From: Haloquadratum walsbyi J07HQW2
Lineage (GTDB): Archaea > Halobacteriota > Halobacteria > Halobacteriales > Haloferacaceae
Direction of reading: 5' to 3'
Assembly: GCF_000415985.1 (NCBI RefSeq)
Contig: NZ_KE356561.1
Coordinates: forward strand, 699,347-760,567
DNA length: 61,221 nucleotides
Shown here: positions 8,114-16,997 of the stretch, in pieces
Numbering within the stretch: position 1 is the first letter of the stretch
Layout: each line of letters begins with the position of its first letter
Made by a program: the position numbers and the translations under genes
Notes under the pieces: model-generated
What the model was told of the DNA's origin: nothing
The model's input: only the letters and a program-made list of their open reading frames with translations
Databases searched by the model: none

Positions 8114-10227
8114 TGAACGACTCCGTCCCAACCACATGTATGCGATGTGCAGTCGGCTGTGGTCACATTACCGAGCGCACCGACTCTGGGTACGGTATCG
8201 ATAGTGTTCGTGGTGATATTGCACACCCAGCAAGTCGAGGACAGGCATGTGCTCGCGGTATCAACGAAACACAGAATCCAGATGGAGATCGACTAACGCA
8301 GCCGCATGTTCGGCGGAATGGCAGCCTCCAGTCAACCACCTGGGATGTTGCACTTTCGGAAGCAGTCTCCGCATTCTCAGAGACGCTGTCGCGTACACGT
8401 GATGGCGTCGCCGTGCTGGGTAGTGGTCAACAGACAAATGAAGCGGCATACGCGCTCGGCAAGGTCGCCCGTGGTGGGTTTGGTACCCAGTATTATGATG
8501 CTAACACCACTTTATGTATGGCGAGTGCGGTCACTGCATACTTTGATGCATTTGGTAATGATGCACCCCCGCCAACGTACGACGACATTGATGATGCGAA
8601 AACACATCTCGTCTGGGGAGCGAATCCTGCCGTCGCACATCCGGTGATGTTCCGCTGGATCAACTCGAGTGCCGACGTCGATGATAGTCGTCTCATTGTC
8701 GTTGACCCGGTGAAGACCCAGACCGCTGCCAAGGGTGACGAGCACATCTCTCCTGCGCCTGGCACTGACCTCGCACTTGCACGAGCTGTGATTGCACGTG
8801 TTATTGAGCGTGGTGACATCGACGACACGTTCATTCAACAGGCAACGACTGGATTTGAGACGCTTACAGAGGCACTTCCTGATGTCGGCGATGCAGCCGC
8901 TACCGCGGGTGTTTCGGTATCAACAGTCGACCGTCTCGCTGCTGCACTCGCCGATAAGACGCTTCTTTACTGGGGAATGGGTGTTAATCAGAGCACTCAA
9001 GGAACCGCCACCGCTGGTGCGCTCATTGACCTATGCTTAGCAACGGGGAATATGGGGCCGGGTAGTGGTCCATTCTCCTTAACTGGGCAGGCTAACTCTA
9101 TGGGAGCGCGCGTTTGTTCTTCGAAAGGAACATGGCCTGGAATGCGGTCATTCACTGATCCAATAGAGCGTCAAACGATTGCGGACGCCTGGGATATCCC
9201 TCCCGAGCGGCTTCCGGATACTTCTGGTCCCGGTCCAGTCGAGACCATCACAGCAATAGCAGATGGTCCGGTAGAGACGGTGTGGACCGTCGCAACGAAT
9301 CCGGCAGCTGGACTCCCGAATGCTTCGACCGCCAAATCCCGCCTTTCGGATGCATTTCTCATCGTTCAAGATGCCTTTCATACGGAGACGACTGAGTTAG
9401 CGGATATCGTCCTCCCGGCTGCGACATGGGGCGAAACAGATGGGACAGCAACTAACATGGAACGACGTGTCTCTCGAGTACGTTCGGCGTCAGCACTCAA
9501 ACCGATGGTCCGCACAGATCTCGACATCATTACCACAATCGGTGGGTCGATTGCTCCTGGTTTGTTTGAAACGACCACTCCATCAGCTATCTTCGACGAA
9601 CTTGCCGCGCTCACCGCGGGAACACCAGCTGATCTCTCGGGAATCAGTTACGAACGGCTTGATGATGAACGGGCTGTGCGGTGGCCAGCACCTTCGGCTG
9701 TTTCACAGGGAAGCTATCAGTACTATGCAGATGGGACGTGGGATTTCGAAACCCCCTCAGGTCGGGCTCGCTTCTCAACGGCAACACATGCTGGCGTTCC
9801 AGAGCCTATTGATGAATCATACCCACTCACACTTACGACTGGACGCGAACCAGACGGGTACAACACCGGTATCCGATCGCGAGACGTAGACGCGGAATCG
9901 CACCCGGTCGCCAGAGTCAATCCACGCACAGCCGACACTCTCTCAGCAAACAGCGCATCGCATGAATCACAGGAGCTTGAACCGGGAGCACTGGCACAGA
10001 TTTCCTCACGGCGTGCAACGGTAACCGTTGAACTTGCCCTTGATACTGACATTCCGACGGGAATGGTGTGGCTCTCGATTCACCACCCTGAGACGAACAC
10101 GCTCACACTTCCGGCAACAGACCCGCGCTCAAACGAGCCAAACCTCAAACAATGTGCGGTTGCGATCAAACCAGTCATGAGTGAGTACGCTGAACACCCT
10201 CCGACATCTTCGGCTTTAGACGATTAA
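8113..10227 (+). CDS. nasA: Assimilatory nitrate reductase, second copy
   Basis: A 704-residue bis-MGD nitrate reductase, clearly paralogous along its whole length to the 690-residue NasA at 3731-5803. The [4Fe-4S] ligands are Cys9, Cys12, Cys16 and Cys46. The motifs TTCMRCAVGCG, GSGQQTNEAAYALGK, YDANTTLCMASAV, MGPGSGPFSLTGQANSMG and PNLKQCAV are shared by both. Divergence is spread through the protein and the N and C termini differ, so this is not a recent duplication. It is transcribed with nirA, so nitrate reduction and nitrite reduction would be co-expressed from this unit, while the other copy has its own promoter. Confidence 0.92.
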   Translation: MNDSVPTTCMRCAVGCGHITERTDSGYGIDSVRGDIAHPASRGQACARGINETQNPDGDRLTQPHVRRNGSLQSTTWDVALSEAVSAFSETLSRTRDGVAVLGSGQQTNEAAYALGKVARGGFGTQYYDANTTLCMASAVTAYFDAFGNDAPPPTYDDIDDAKTHLVWGANPAVAHPVMFRWINSSADVDDSRLIVVDPVKTQTAAKGDEHISPAPGTDLALARAVIARVIERGDIDDTFIQQATTGFETLTEALPDVGDAAATAGVSVSTVDRLAAALADKTLLYWGMGVNQSTQGTATAGALIDLCLATGNMGPGSGPFSLTGQANSMGARVCSSKGTWPGMRSFTDPIERQTIADAWDIPPERLPDTSGPGPVETITAIADGPVETVWTVATNPAAGLPNASTAKSRLSDAFLIVQDAFHTETTELADIVLPAATWGETDGTATNMERRVSRVRSASALKPMVRTDLDIITTIGGSIAPGLFETTTPSAIFDELAALTAGTPADLSGISYERLDDERAVRWPAPSAVSQGSYQYYADGTWDFETPSGRARFSTATHAGVPEPIDESYPLTLTTGREPDGYNTGIRSRDVDAESHPVARVNPRTADTLSANSASHESQELEPGALAQISSRRATVTVELALDTDIPTGMVWLSIHHPETNTLTLPATDPRSNEPNLKQCAVAIKPVMSEYAEHPPTSSALDD

Positions 10228-10232
10228 TACCA

Positions 10233-10508
10233 ATGTCACATCGAATTCTTTCTGTCACTGCATATACGACACTTGATTTGGTCACAGCAGACATTGAGAC
10301 GGCTGAAAAATCACTCCGTACAGACGGCGTAGTGAACGTTTCTGTCGCGGATGACCATCCAGATCAGGTCACGCTTGGCGTCGAACTCGATCTTGTCGAA
10401 ACCAATGAGGTAGCCACGCACGCCGACCGCGTTCGGTTATCGCCTACTCAGGCTCGTTCGCTTGCAGATGATCTTCAGCAATACGCAGATGAGGCGGATA
10501 CGGACTGA
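10233..10508 (+). CDS. DUF6360-type haloarchaeal protein
   Basis: A 91-residue soluble acidic protein beginning 5 nt after the second nasA stop, so it is the last gene of the nirA operon. The layout (HRILSVTAYTTLDL near the start, HADRVRLSPTQARSLADDLQQYADEAD at the end) matches the small haloarchaeal family I know as DUF6360. No cofactor motif is visible. Its repeated link with nitrogen or redox operons suggests an accessory role, but the biochemical function is unknown. Confidence 0.7.
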   Translation: MSHRILSVTAYTTLDLVTADIETAEKSLRTDGVVNVSVADDHPDQVTLGVELDLVETNEVATHADRVRLSPTQARSLADDLQQYADEADTD

Positions 10509-10732
10509 TGCTTGCTGACAACATAATAAAAAGTGATCAAATTAACACGGAACGTGGAACGCAGAGATGGTGATTTAATATCATATTTTGATGATATCTC
10601 ATAGTTGGATTAAGCACTGAGTCGTTTCCGTGGAAAATCAAATTCATAAGACACTCACCCTGTATCTGTAGAAGTTAACCACAGTAACTACCAAATGTGA
10701 TAAGTCCTTACCTCCCTAATAAGGGACTATTG

Positions 10733-11245
10733 ATGCATAAGAAGGGTCATTATGGGGCTGCGTTAACGGCGTATGCCCCCATTGGAATGGGTGCGCTTAT
10801 TCTTGGATTTGACGTAGCCGCCATCAGTGGTGGGGTCGTTGCCATCGGGTTAGCGATGTTCCCAGATATAGATATGAACCTTCCAAATCTATCCCACCGT
10901 GGACTGACACACACTGTTCACTTTATGCTGGGTGTCGCTGCCGCAGCAGGCATCTTTGGGGGGATACTCGGACTTATTTTCGGCTCACAGTTACTTCTTG
11001 CTGTTGGATCTAGTCTATATCTTGCTCTTGTCAGCGGTCTCACTATCGGCTCACACATTGCTGCGGATGCACTCACACCGATGGGAGTCACACCGTTCGG
11101 TGATGAGCGACATTACTCCTATGACCTCTGGAACGCTGATAGTGTGATTGGAAACTATGGATTACTCGGGCTTGGGGTCCTTTCGACGATGGCGGCACTC
11201 GTTATCGGTGCTAAAATTAGCGAGTTTTTGTCCATTTATTTATAG
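10733..11245 (+). CDS. Membrane-bound metal-dependent hydrolase, YdjM type
   Basis: A 170-residue integral membrane protein with four to five helices. It has the conserved histidine/aspartate pattern of the LexA-regulated YdjM-like hydrolase family: HKKGHYG at the N terminus, FPDIDMNLPNLSHRGLTHT at about 44-62 and GSHIAADALTPMGVTPF at about 105-121. These residues likely bind metal at the membrane surface; the substrate is not known. A GTG 36 nt upstream is in frame, but the ATG at 10733 puts the conserved HKKGH at the expected place. Stands alone between AT-rich gaps. Confidence 0.8.
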   Translation: MHKKGHYGAALTAYAPIGMGALILGFDVAAISGGVVAIGLAMFPDIDMNLPNLSHRGLTHTVHFMLGVAAAAGIFGGILGLIFGSQLLLAVGSSLYLALVSGLTIGSHIAADALTPMGVTPFGDERHYSYDLWNADSVIGNYGLLGLGVLSTMAALVIGAKISEFLSIYL

Positions 11246-11502
11246 CAGACTGATGAGTCATCTGCAGATAGCGAGGCGAGGCGAGTGCCTCGGGGTCGGG
11301 GCTTTGATACTGTACTGATGTGACTCAAAAGGGTGAAGCCGACATACACTGTTATGATGTCGTCTGATAGATAGACACAGACAGCCAGAGACCCTCACAG
11401 ACGAATTCCCACTCTTCAGTCAATGCTGGCTACGAGAGCGTGGGCTTGGAAATGCGACTCCTCTCACAATGGTCACTGGCAGTGCGACGGGGACGGGAGT
11501 TG

Positions 11503-11524
11503 TCGGGGTCGGGGTCGGGGTCGG
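11503..11524 (+). repeat. TCGGGG tandem tract, G-quadruplex-capable
   Basis: Three and a half copies of a TCGGGG hexamer on the plus strand, giving three runs of four G and one of two. This could form a G-quadruplex-like structure, and is unusual in this low-GC chromosome. Confidence 0.6.
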
Positions 11525-11735
11525 AGTTGTAGTCATAGTCATGATGATGGAGCGACCGACTTCGACTCCCATTCCCACGGACACAGCACAGCGGCTGTTC
11601 GGGTGTCAAGTCAACTTACTTCCAGCCGACTCCTCACCGAAAAGCGAAAGAAAAATTAAAACGACAAGGTCGGGAGGACTGAAACTCGCCCACGCCTGCG
11701 GGTGTGGTGTGAAATGGTGTTGACCCCAAAACGGT

Positions 11736-11771
11736 GAAGCCTCGGCTTGGGGCTTGTCCCCGAGGCACTTC
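11736..11771. terminator. GC-rich hairpin, probable IS end
   Basis: GAAGCCTCGG pairs with CCGAGGCACTTC (one bulge) around a 14-nt loop. It resembles the palindromic right end of IS1341-type elements more than a gene terminator, since no intact gene ends here. Confidence 0.4.
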
Positions 11772-11775
11772 ACAA

Positions 11776-12001
11776 TTCAACTAGCAATATTTGGTATATC
11801 GCCCTAATACTGATACAATGCCTGATATCACTTAGAGGATTGATTACGATCGCGAATCGTCGAGACTGCTCTTTGAACCCTGACAATTATACTTCTGTGA
11901 TGAGGCAACTGTTGAGGAGTAACCTGTCTGATAGCATCACACAGTTTAATCCAGTATTGGCGTCGTAAGTTTATTCTAATACAAATATCGTATTAATTTT
12001 C
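11776..12001. other. Gap before sensor kinase
   Basis: AT-rich sequence containing the promoter of the kinase gene; no gene seen. The short open frame here has no coding character. Confidence 0.3.
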
Positions 12002-14650
12002 GTGTTAACTGCCCTTCAAGAGACGATTCAGGTTCTCCACGTTGATGATGAGCCGGAGTTCGCAGATCTCACCGCCACGTTTCTTGAGCGCGAAAATAAT
12101 CACTTCGCCGTCGAGACCGAGACTAAGCCCAGTAGGGGATTAGAGAGAATCATCAATCGCCCACCTGATTGTGTGGTTTCGGACTACAATATGCCCAACA
12201 TGGACGGCATCGAGTTTCTTGAGGCTGTCCGAGACGACTACTCGGAGTTACCATTCATTCTATTCACTGGCAAGGGTAGCGAGGATGTTGCCAGCGACGC
12301 GCTTAGGGCAGATGCAACCGATTATATTCAGAAGCAATCTGGGTCTGAACGATACGAATTACTTGCGAACCGTATTGAAAACGCTGTCACGCAGTATCGG
12401 TCACAGCAACGACTCCGCGAAACACGTGAAGAGTATGCTGCTGTCTTCGAGAACGCCCAAAATGCTCTGATACTGGTTCAGGTCGAAGACAATGGGTTCC
12501 GTTATCAGCAGTGTAATCCACAGACAATCGAACTTATTGGTCAGAATAAAGCCGAAATCGTTGGCAGTACTCCATGCGAACTGTTTGGACCTGAGGACGC
12601 AAAGAAGTTGATTGGCGCATACCGCACATGCGTTGCCCAACGCGAACCTGTTGCATACACAGTCACACTTGATCTTCCGACAGGAGAAGTTATTCGAGAA
12701 TGTGAGGTTGCACCCGTATCTCCGGAGGGTGAGATAAATCAGCTTGTCGTTGAATTTCGGGACATCACCGAGCAATGTCACCGCCAGCGGGAATTTCAAC
12801 AGCACGGAAGTATCATCGATGTGCTGAGTGATGCGGTATATGTGCTCAATGAGGACGGGCAGTTCACATACGTCAACGACGAGTTCATTGAGTTGGTCGG
12901 TTACGACCGAAAAACAGTTCTCGGGAGCACGCAATCGCTGATCAAGGACGAACCGACAATCGAACAAGCAGAACAACAGTTGAGGCGATTATTGTCAGAT
13001 GACGGTCCGGAGACTGTCTCCTCTGAGATAACAGTATACCCCCGCGAGGGTGACCCAGTCGTTTGTGAGGATCATATGGGCGTCCTTGATGAAGGAAATC
13101 AACTCAACGGCTCGGTTGGGACACTTCGAGATATTACTGATCAGAAAGAAAACGAGCAGGAGCTTCGGGAGGAACGCACATTTGTTAAACAAGCCCTAAA
13201 TACACTTACAGATATCTTCTATGTTGCGAGCCCGGATGGTGAGTTACGTCGGTGGAATGACCGACTCAGGAGAGTTAGCGGGTATACTGATGAAACAATA
13301 ACGGAAATGAACGTTGCCGAGTTCTTTTCTAGTGACGATCAAGGGCAGATCGCTGATGCAATTGAGGATACATTAACAACCGGCAAAGCGACCGTCGAAG
13401 CCGGGTTGGTGACAACTGATGGTGAGCATATTCCATACGAGTTTACAGGAGCGCGGCTGACAGATGCTGATAATAACGTCACCGGATTCGCTGGGGTTGG
13501 GCGTGACATCACTGACCGGAGACGGCGAGTGAACACTCTCCGGAAACTTCACGAAAGGACACAGACATTTATAACAGCACCGGACAGACAAGCGGTTGCT
13601 GACCACGCAGTTGAGACAGCACGAACTGTATTGAATCATACACTCAATACAATCTGGTTCTATGACGAGACTGAAAAGACACTCTGTCCAGTCGCTGCAA
13701 CAGACGAAGCTCGTAATCTGTTTGGTGAACTCCCGACATACACCGGTGGTGAAAGCCTCTCATGGCAAGCATTTGAGACTGGTGAAGTCCGTGTAGACAA
13801 TAATCTTCAGACTACTCCAGGACGATACAATCCGGATACACCGGTCGAAAGCGAGATTTTACTTCCGTTGGGTGAACATGGCGTGATGAACTTTGGTGCG
13901 ACAGAGCCAAACGCGTTCGATGAGTTCGACACCTACTTAGCGCATATTCTCGGCGACGTAGTTCATGCCGCGCTGGTTCGTGCTGATCGTGAACAGAATC
14001 TTCAGAGTCAACGAGAACAGCTCAAACATCAAAATGAACGACTTGATGAGTTTGTCAGTGTTGTTTCTCACGACTTGCAGAGTCCACTTCAGGTGGCAAA
14101 TGGACGGTTGGAGCTTGTTCAGGATGATTGTGACAGTGAGCATCTCGACAATGTCGCACGAGCACTTGATCGGATGGATGCGTTAATTGAAGATGTTCTA
14201 ACACTAGCACGAGAGGGCGATCGGATTGGGGAAGTAGAGCCAGTTATGTTTGCTAATATTGTCGATGATTGTTGGCAGACCGTCGCAGCACCCGAGGCTG
14301 AGATCATGATTGATGATGAGTGGACGATCCAAGCTGACCGGAGTCGTCTTCGGCAACTCCTTGAGAATCTACTACGAAATGCTGTTGAACACGGTGGTGA
14401 AAATGTAAGTGTTAAAACCGGAAAATTAGAGACGGGATTTTATCTAGAAGACGATGGACCCGGCATTTCAGAGGGGAATCGCGACGATGTCTTTGAGGCA
14501 GGATACACAACAACCAGGCAAGGAACCGGATTCGGTTTGCGGATTGTCAAACAAGTTGTTGACGCGCATGGATGGGAGATCGTCATAACCAATAGCGAAC
14601 AGGGTGGGGCACGATTCGAGATTACCGGGATCAATGTCATCGAAGATTAG
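12002..14650 (+). CDS. Hybrid sensor kinase: REC-PAS-PAS-PAS-GAF-HisKA-HATPase
   Basis: An 882-residue soluble signalling kinase without membrane segments. The order is receiver domain 8-125 (VLHVDDEP, phospho-acceptor Asp61 in VVSDYNMPNMDG, Lys in LFTGKG), PAS about 143-257, PAS about 265-385, PAS about 395-500, GAF about 520-660, HisKA with His690 in VVSHDLQSPL, and a GHKL ATPase (NLLRNAVEHGG, DDGPGIS, GTGFGLRIVK). It starts at GTG 12002. Domain order with an N-terminal receiver is typical of haloarchaeal orphan kinases. It probably senses a cytoplasmic redox or small-molecule cue; the partner regulator is not nearby. Confidence 0.9.
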   Translation: MLTALQETIQVLHVDDEPEFADLTATFLERENNHFAVETETKPSRGLERIINRPPDCVVSDYNMPNMDGIEFLEAVRDDYSELPFILFTGKGSEDVASDALRADATDYIQKQSGSERYELLANRIENAVTQYRSQQRLRETREEYAAVFENAQNALILVQVEDNGFRYQQCNPQTIELIGQNKAEIVGSTPCELFGPEDAKKLIGAYRTCVAQREPVAYTVTLDLPTGEVIRECEVAPVSPEGEINQLVVEFRDITEQCHRQREFQQHGSIIDVLSDAVYVLNEDGQFTYVNDEFIELVGYDRKTVLGSTQSLIKDEPTIEQAEQQLRRLLSDDGPETVSSEITVYPREGDPVVCEDHMGVLDEGNQLNGSVGTLRDITDQKENEQELREERTFVKQALNTLTDIFYVASPDGELRRWNDRLRRVSGYTDETITEMNVAEFFSSDDQGQIADAIEDTLTTGKATVEAGLVTTDGEHIPYEFTGARLTDADNNVTGFAGVGRDITDRRRRVNTLRKLHERTQTFITAPDRQAVADHAVETARTVLNHTLNTIWFYDETEKTLCPVAATDEARNLFGELPTYTGGESLSWQAFETGEVRVDNNLQTTPGRYNPDTPVESEILLPLGEHGVMNFGATEPNAFDEFDTYLAHILGDVVHAALVRADREQNLQSQREQLKHQNERLDEFVSVVSHDLQSPLQVANGRLELVQDDCDSEHLDNVARALDRMDALIEDVLTLAREGDRIGEVEPVMFANIVDDCWQTVAAPEAEIMIDDEWTIQADRSRLRQLLENLLRNAVEHGGENVSVKTGKLETGFYLEDDGPGISEGNRDDVFEAGYTTTRQGTGFGLRIVKQVVDAHGWEIVITNSEQGGARFEITGINVIED

Positions 14651-14890
14651 CTGACTCTCACTAGGCAGGTGACCACAGACACGCTGTCAGAATCTGGGGT
14701 GACACATGTCGGTAGTTCTCAGCTCTTTAGCAAAACTGCAATAATCATATTACTCCGTGACTTCTCAGTTATAAAGTATCAGATAAGTGTGCATCGTTGT
14801 TTCCGTTCAGTCAATACATGCGCATAAAACGAGCGTAGCGCCTCAATTAACTGAGCGCAGCAGGGTATCATTACTGAGAGTCGAGGAGAA

Positions 14891-14920
14891 AGCCCCGTGC
14901 TTTAGCGCGGGGAGGATGTC
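14891..14920 (+). repeat. Orphan IS1341 right-end palindrome, copy 1
   Basis: CCCCGTGC-TTTA-GCGCGGGG followed by AGGATGTCA. On the minus strand it reads TGACATCCTCC then stem, CTAAAG, stem: the same terminal signature found beside the two TnpB elements here. No tnpB remnant is attached on the side where one would be expected (the upstream side is the kinase gene), so it is a solo end or a MITE-like remnant. Confidence 0.65.
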
Positions 14921-15089
14921 AAATAGCACCGTTCTCTTCGAGTTTCTTATTAACGAATCATTCTAATAAGTGAGTTTTTGAAATCACATAAAAAGTATCA
15001 GAATGTCCGGAATCAATCTAATTAGCCATCTATTAATTCGTCAATGCTGAATCTGAAGTCTGAGTGTTTCAGAGAGTGTCACAGCACAG

Positions 15090-15098
15090 TATAAATAA
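15090..15098 (+). promoter_or_regulatory. TATA box of lipoprotein gene
   Basis: TATAAATAA centred 29 nt before the ATG at 15123, the spacing expected for a leaderless haloarchaeal transcript. Confidence 0.5.
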
Positions 15099-15122
15099 AC
15101 TATAGAAAACTCAATCACGGAT

Positions 15123-16028
15123 ATGCATCGTCGTGAGGTGCTTTCGCTCATCAGTACAGCTGGTCTCTGCACAGTCGGTGGCGGGTGTCTTAGCAACGAC
15201 AATGGAGATTCGCACTCTGATAAAAACGACTCTGTCTCAAGCTCATCGCCTCCGGATGCGCCCGATAACTCAGCACAGATAGTCTCACAGTCTCCCTCTT
15301 CGAACCCTGACGCAACAGAGCAACAACGGCGACATCAACTTTCTATCGGGGAAACAGCGTACCTATCAACTGGGACAGTCTCTGTGAATAACCTAACCAT
15401 TCAGGGCTCAGTCATTTATTCGAATAATGTTTTCTACTCGTTAATGGGGTCAGGTGAACCTACTCAGCAGTTCATCGTTGTCGGGATCGAGGGAACATTT
15501 GAGGTGGACACAACTGAGTTTGCTTTCAGACGGAACGGACGAGTAATTGATCCAAATCCTCGTCCGCAGGAGATTGTCTCAATCACCCGAAACTGCTCTA
15601 CACCGTGCATTGGAATTCCTGTCGACACTCGCGCAGCCGACACTGCTGCAGTGGTGTATCAACCATCTTACTCTAGCTCTGATAGCGTTCGTGCAGCATG
15701 GAATTTGGACGAAAACACACTGAAACTATTGAGTATACAACCTAACTGCCAACTCCAGAAAGCGGAAATAACTAATTTCGATAATAAACTCGCTCTCGAA
15801 CTGACTGTAGCAAATGCTAGCCCCAGAGACGCTGGATTTCGAGCACTTATTAAACCCGATTACGCCTCTGACGTGAGTGAACCAGTTGGGTTTCTCGTAC
15901 CTGAGGGACAAACCGTAACACGAACAATTGTGCCGTCTGAAATCCAAGTGTACGATACTGAAGAGGCGACATTCACACGCCCTATCAATGAAGACACGCG
16001 ATTTTTTACGATAGGAAGAGAAAATTGA
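15123..16028 (+). CDS. Haloarchaeal Tat-type lipoprotein
   Basis: A 301-residue secreted protein. The signal MHRREVLSLISTAGLCTVGGGC has twin arginines at 3-4, a short hydrophobic stretch and a lipobox (GGGC, Cys22), so it should be exported by Tat and lipid-anchored outside the membrane. A Ser/Asp/Pro-rich linker covers about 24-75. The rest (residues 80-300) looks like a beta-rich domain with three further Cys (NCSTPC, NCQ). No family recognised. Flanked by IS remnants. Confidence 0.75.
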   Translation: MHRREVLSLISTAGLCTVGGGCLSNDNGDSHSDKNDSVSSSSPPDAPDNSAQIVSQSPSSNPDATEQQRRHQLSIGETAYLSTGTVSVNNLTIQGSVIYSNNVFYSLMGSGEPTQQFIVVGIEGTFEVDTTEFAFRRNGRVIDPNPRPQEIVSITRNCSTPCIGIPVDTRAADTAAVVYQPSYSSSDSVRAAWNLDENTLKLLSIQPNCQLQKAEITNFDNKLALELTVANASPRDAGFRALIKPDYASDVSEPVGFLVPEGQTVTRTIVPSEIQVYDTEEATFTRPINEDTRFFTIGREN

Positions 16029-16223
16029 TTTTACTCTTGAGATCTTATCAATGGTCTGCACAATAGAGCAAATATTGAGCTATTCCGTGTGATCAAATGA
16101 AGTGATGCCAAGACGCTCCTAGATTGAATTGTGAATCATCACGATACTCACGGACTATAGAAAGAGGGAGATGTCTAAAGACAGAATCAACAATAGTTTG
16201 TCCGGTAAATACCTAACTTAGTC

Positions 16224-16373
16224 ATGAGTGAGAATGAGTGCGTCTACTGCGGTGCTGTTGACGAGCAAGAACAAATCTATTATGATGTTCACGTCCGGGT
16301 TGTGACACACTCTGATGGATCCCAAAAATCAGTCTGCAATATCTGCGTTCCTGACCTAGAAACGGTTCAGTGA
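16224..16373 (+). CDS. 49-residue zinc-ribbon mini-protein
   Basis: A short frame, MSENECVYCGAVDEQEQ..., with two CxxC knuckles: Cys6/Cys9 (CVYCG) and Cys38/Cys41 (CNIC). Spacing of about 28 residues between the pairs suits a single zinc ribbon. The protein is acidic like its genomic neighbours. Haloarchaea encode many such zinc-finger mini-proteins, some acting in regulation; this one has no known role. An IS end follows 7 nt after the stop. Confidence 0.6.
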   Translation: MSENECVYCGAVDEQEQIYYDVHVRVVTHSDGSQKSVCNICVPDLETVQ

Positions 16374-16380
16374 CTCATAG

Positions 16381-16433
16381 GTGACATCCTCCCACGGCTA
16401 AAGTCGTGGGTTCTCTGCTACAATCTCTATAAT
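16381..16433 (-). repeat. Orphan IS1341 right-end palindrome, copy 2
   Basis: GTGACATCCTCCCACG-GCTAAAGT-CGTGGG then TTCTCTGC. It is almost identical over 53 bp to the copy at 27136-27188, and identity stops sharply at GTGAC on the outer side. The orientation fits an element whose tnpB would lie at higher coordinates on the minus strand; a minus-strand TnpB fragment does occur at 16998-17415, beyond the RNase H gene. Confidence 0.7.
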
Positions 16434-16604
16434 AGCACTGTCCACCGTTGCAGCGGAGGATCGCTTTCCGAATTCATCATGTGCCATATCCCATATCTGA
16501 CATCGTTGCAACGATAACAAAACCTCGTGAGTCACGTCTAAAAAGGTCCAGATGATTATGTTATCGTTGAAAATTCTTTACGTTTGAATCCAATATAATA
16601 TAGT

Positions 16605-16997
16605 ATGTTAACCGTTCACACTGATGCAAGTGTTGACCCAGCTGAGCAGGAGGCAGGCATCGGATGGATACTCACAGATAACACAGGCGAAGAGATAACA
16701 CACAACTCACGGATTGGGTATAGAGAGTCAACAAGTGCTGAGTGGGTTGGAGTGATACACGCCCTCTCATGGATTGCCACAAACAAAGACACTGATGCGG
16801 TCATGATTAACACAGATAGTAACAGTGTTGCGGAAGTGGCAGACGGGAAAAGTACACCAACAGCAAAGAGCACACAAAGATGGTACGCGAGATTCCGAAA
16901 ATTGACAACATATTTTGAAACAGTAATAGTAAATTATATTCCAAGCGCCAGAAATGGGAAGGCAGATAGACTTGCAAGAACGGCATACAGGAAGTGA
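16605..16997 (+). CDS. rnhA: RNase HI-like ribonuclease
   Basis: A 130-residue single-domain RNase H fold (RVT_3/RNase HI type) that would cleave the RNA strand of RNA-DNA hybrids. The four acidic metal ligands are all present: Asp7 (TDAS), Glu46 (SAEW), Asp71 (TDSN) and Asp121 (NGKADRLA). Length is at the short end for RNase HI and there is no N-terminal hybrid-binding domain. Its stop directly abuts a minus-strand TnpB fragment, and an orphan IS end lies 170 bp upstream, so the gene sits inside transposon debris and may have travelled with it. The symbol is by fold, not orthology. Confidence 0.78.
   Translation: MLTVHTDASVDPAEQEAGIGWILTDNTGEEITHNSRIGYRESTSAEWVGVIHALSWIATNKDTDAVMINTDSNSVAEVADGKSTPTAKSTQRWYARFRKLTTYFETVIVNYIPSARNGKADRLARTAYRK

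Larger units (their letters stand above)
11246..11775. mobile_element. Degenerate IS1341-type material
   Basis: A GC-rich island in AT-rich surroundings. It holds GTGCCTCGGGGTCGGGGCTT near 11285, sharing GGGGCTTTGATACT with the TnpB fragment at 17360-17385, a (TCGGGG)n tract at 11503-11524, and a hairpin at 11736-11771 of the kind found at the ends of haloarchaeal IS200/IS605 elements. On the minus strand, 11580-11420 reads a Pro/Thr/Val-rich frame resembling the variable tail of haloarchaeal TnpB proteins. No intact gene remains; open frames at 11423-11723 are products of the GC-rich repeats. Confidence 0.45.
14651..15122. other. Gap with orphan IS end and lipoprotein promoter
   Basis: Contains the orphan palindrome at 14891-14920 and a TATA box before the lipoprotein gene. 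I see no coding sequence. Confidence 0.5.

Noticed and set aside
8113-10227. Second molybdoenzyme as a formate dehydrogenase
   Set aside because: No selenocysteine/Cys active-site pattern of FDH, strong full-length match to the neighbouring NasA, and operon with nirA.
11503-11524. Tandem repeat as a CRISPR array
   Set aside because: Units are six bases with no spacers, and no cas genes occur in the window.
11423-11723. Two overlapping open frames with His/Asp/Ser-rich or Val/Gly-rich products
   Set aside because: They are generated by the GC-rich hexamer tract and IS remnant; no start context, no family, and the products are low-complexity.
12401-12976. 191-codon minus-strand frame inside the sensor kinase
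   Set aside because: Cys/Phe/Leu-rich antisense shadow of a clear multi-domain protein.
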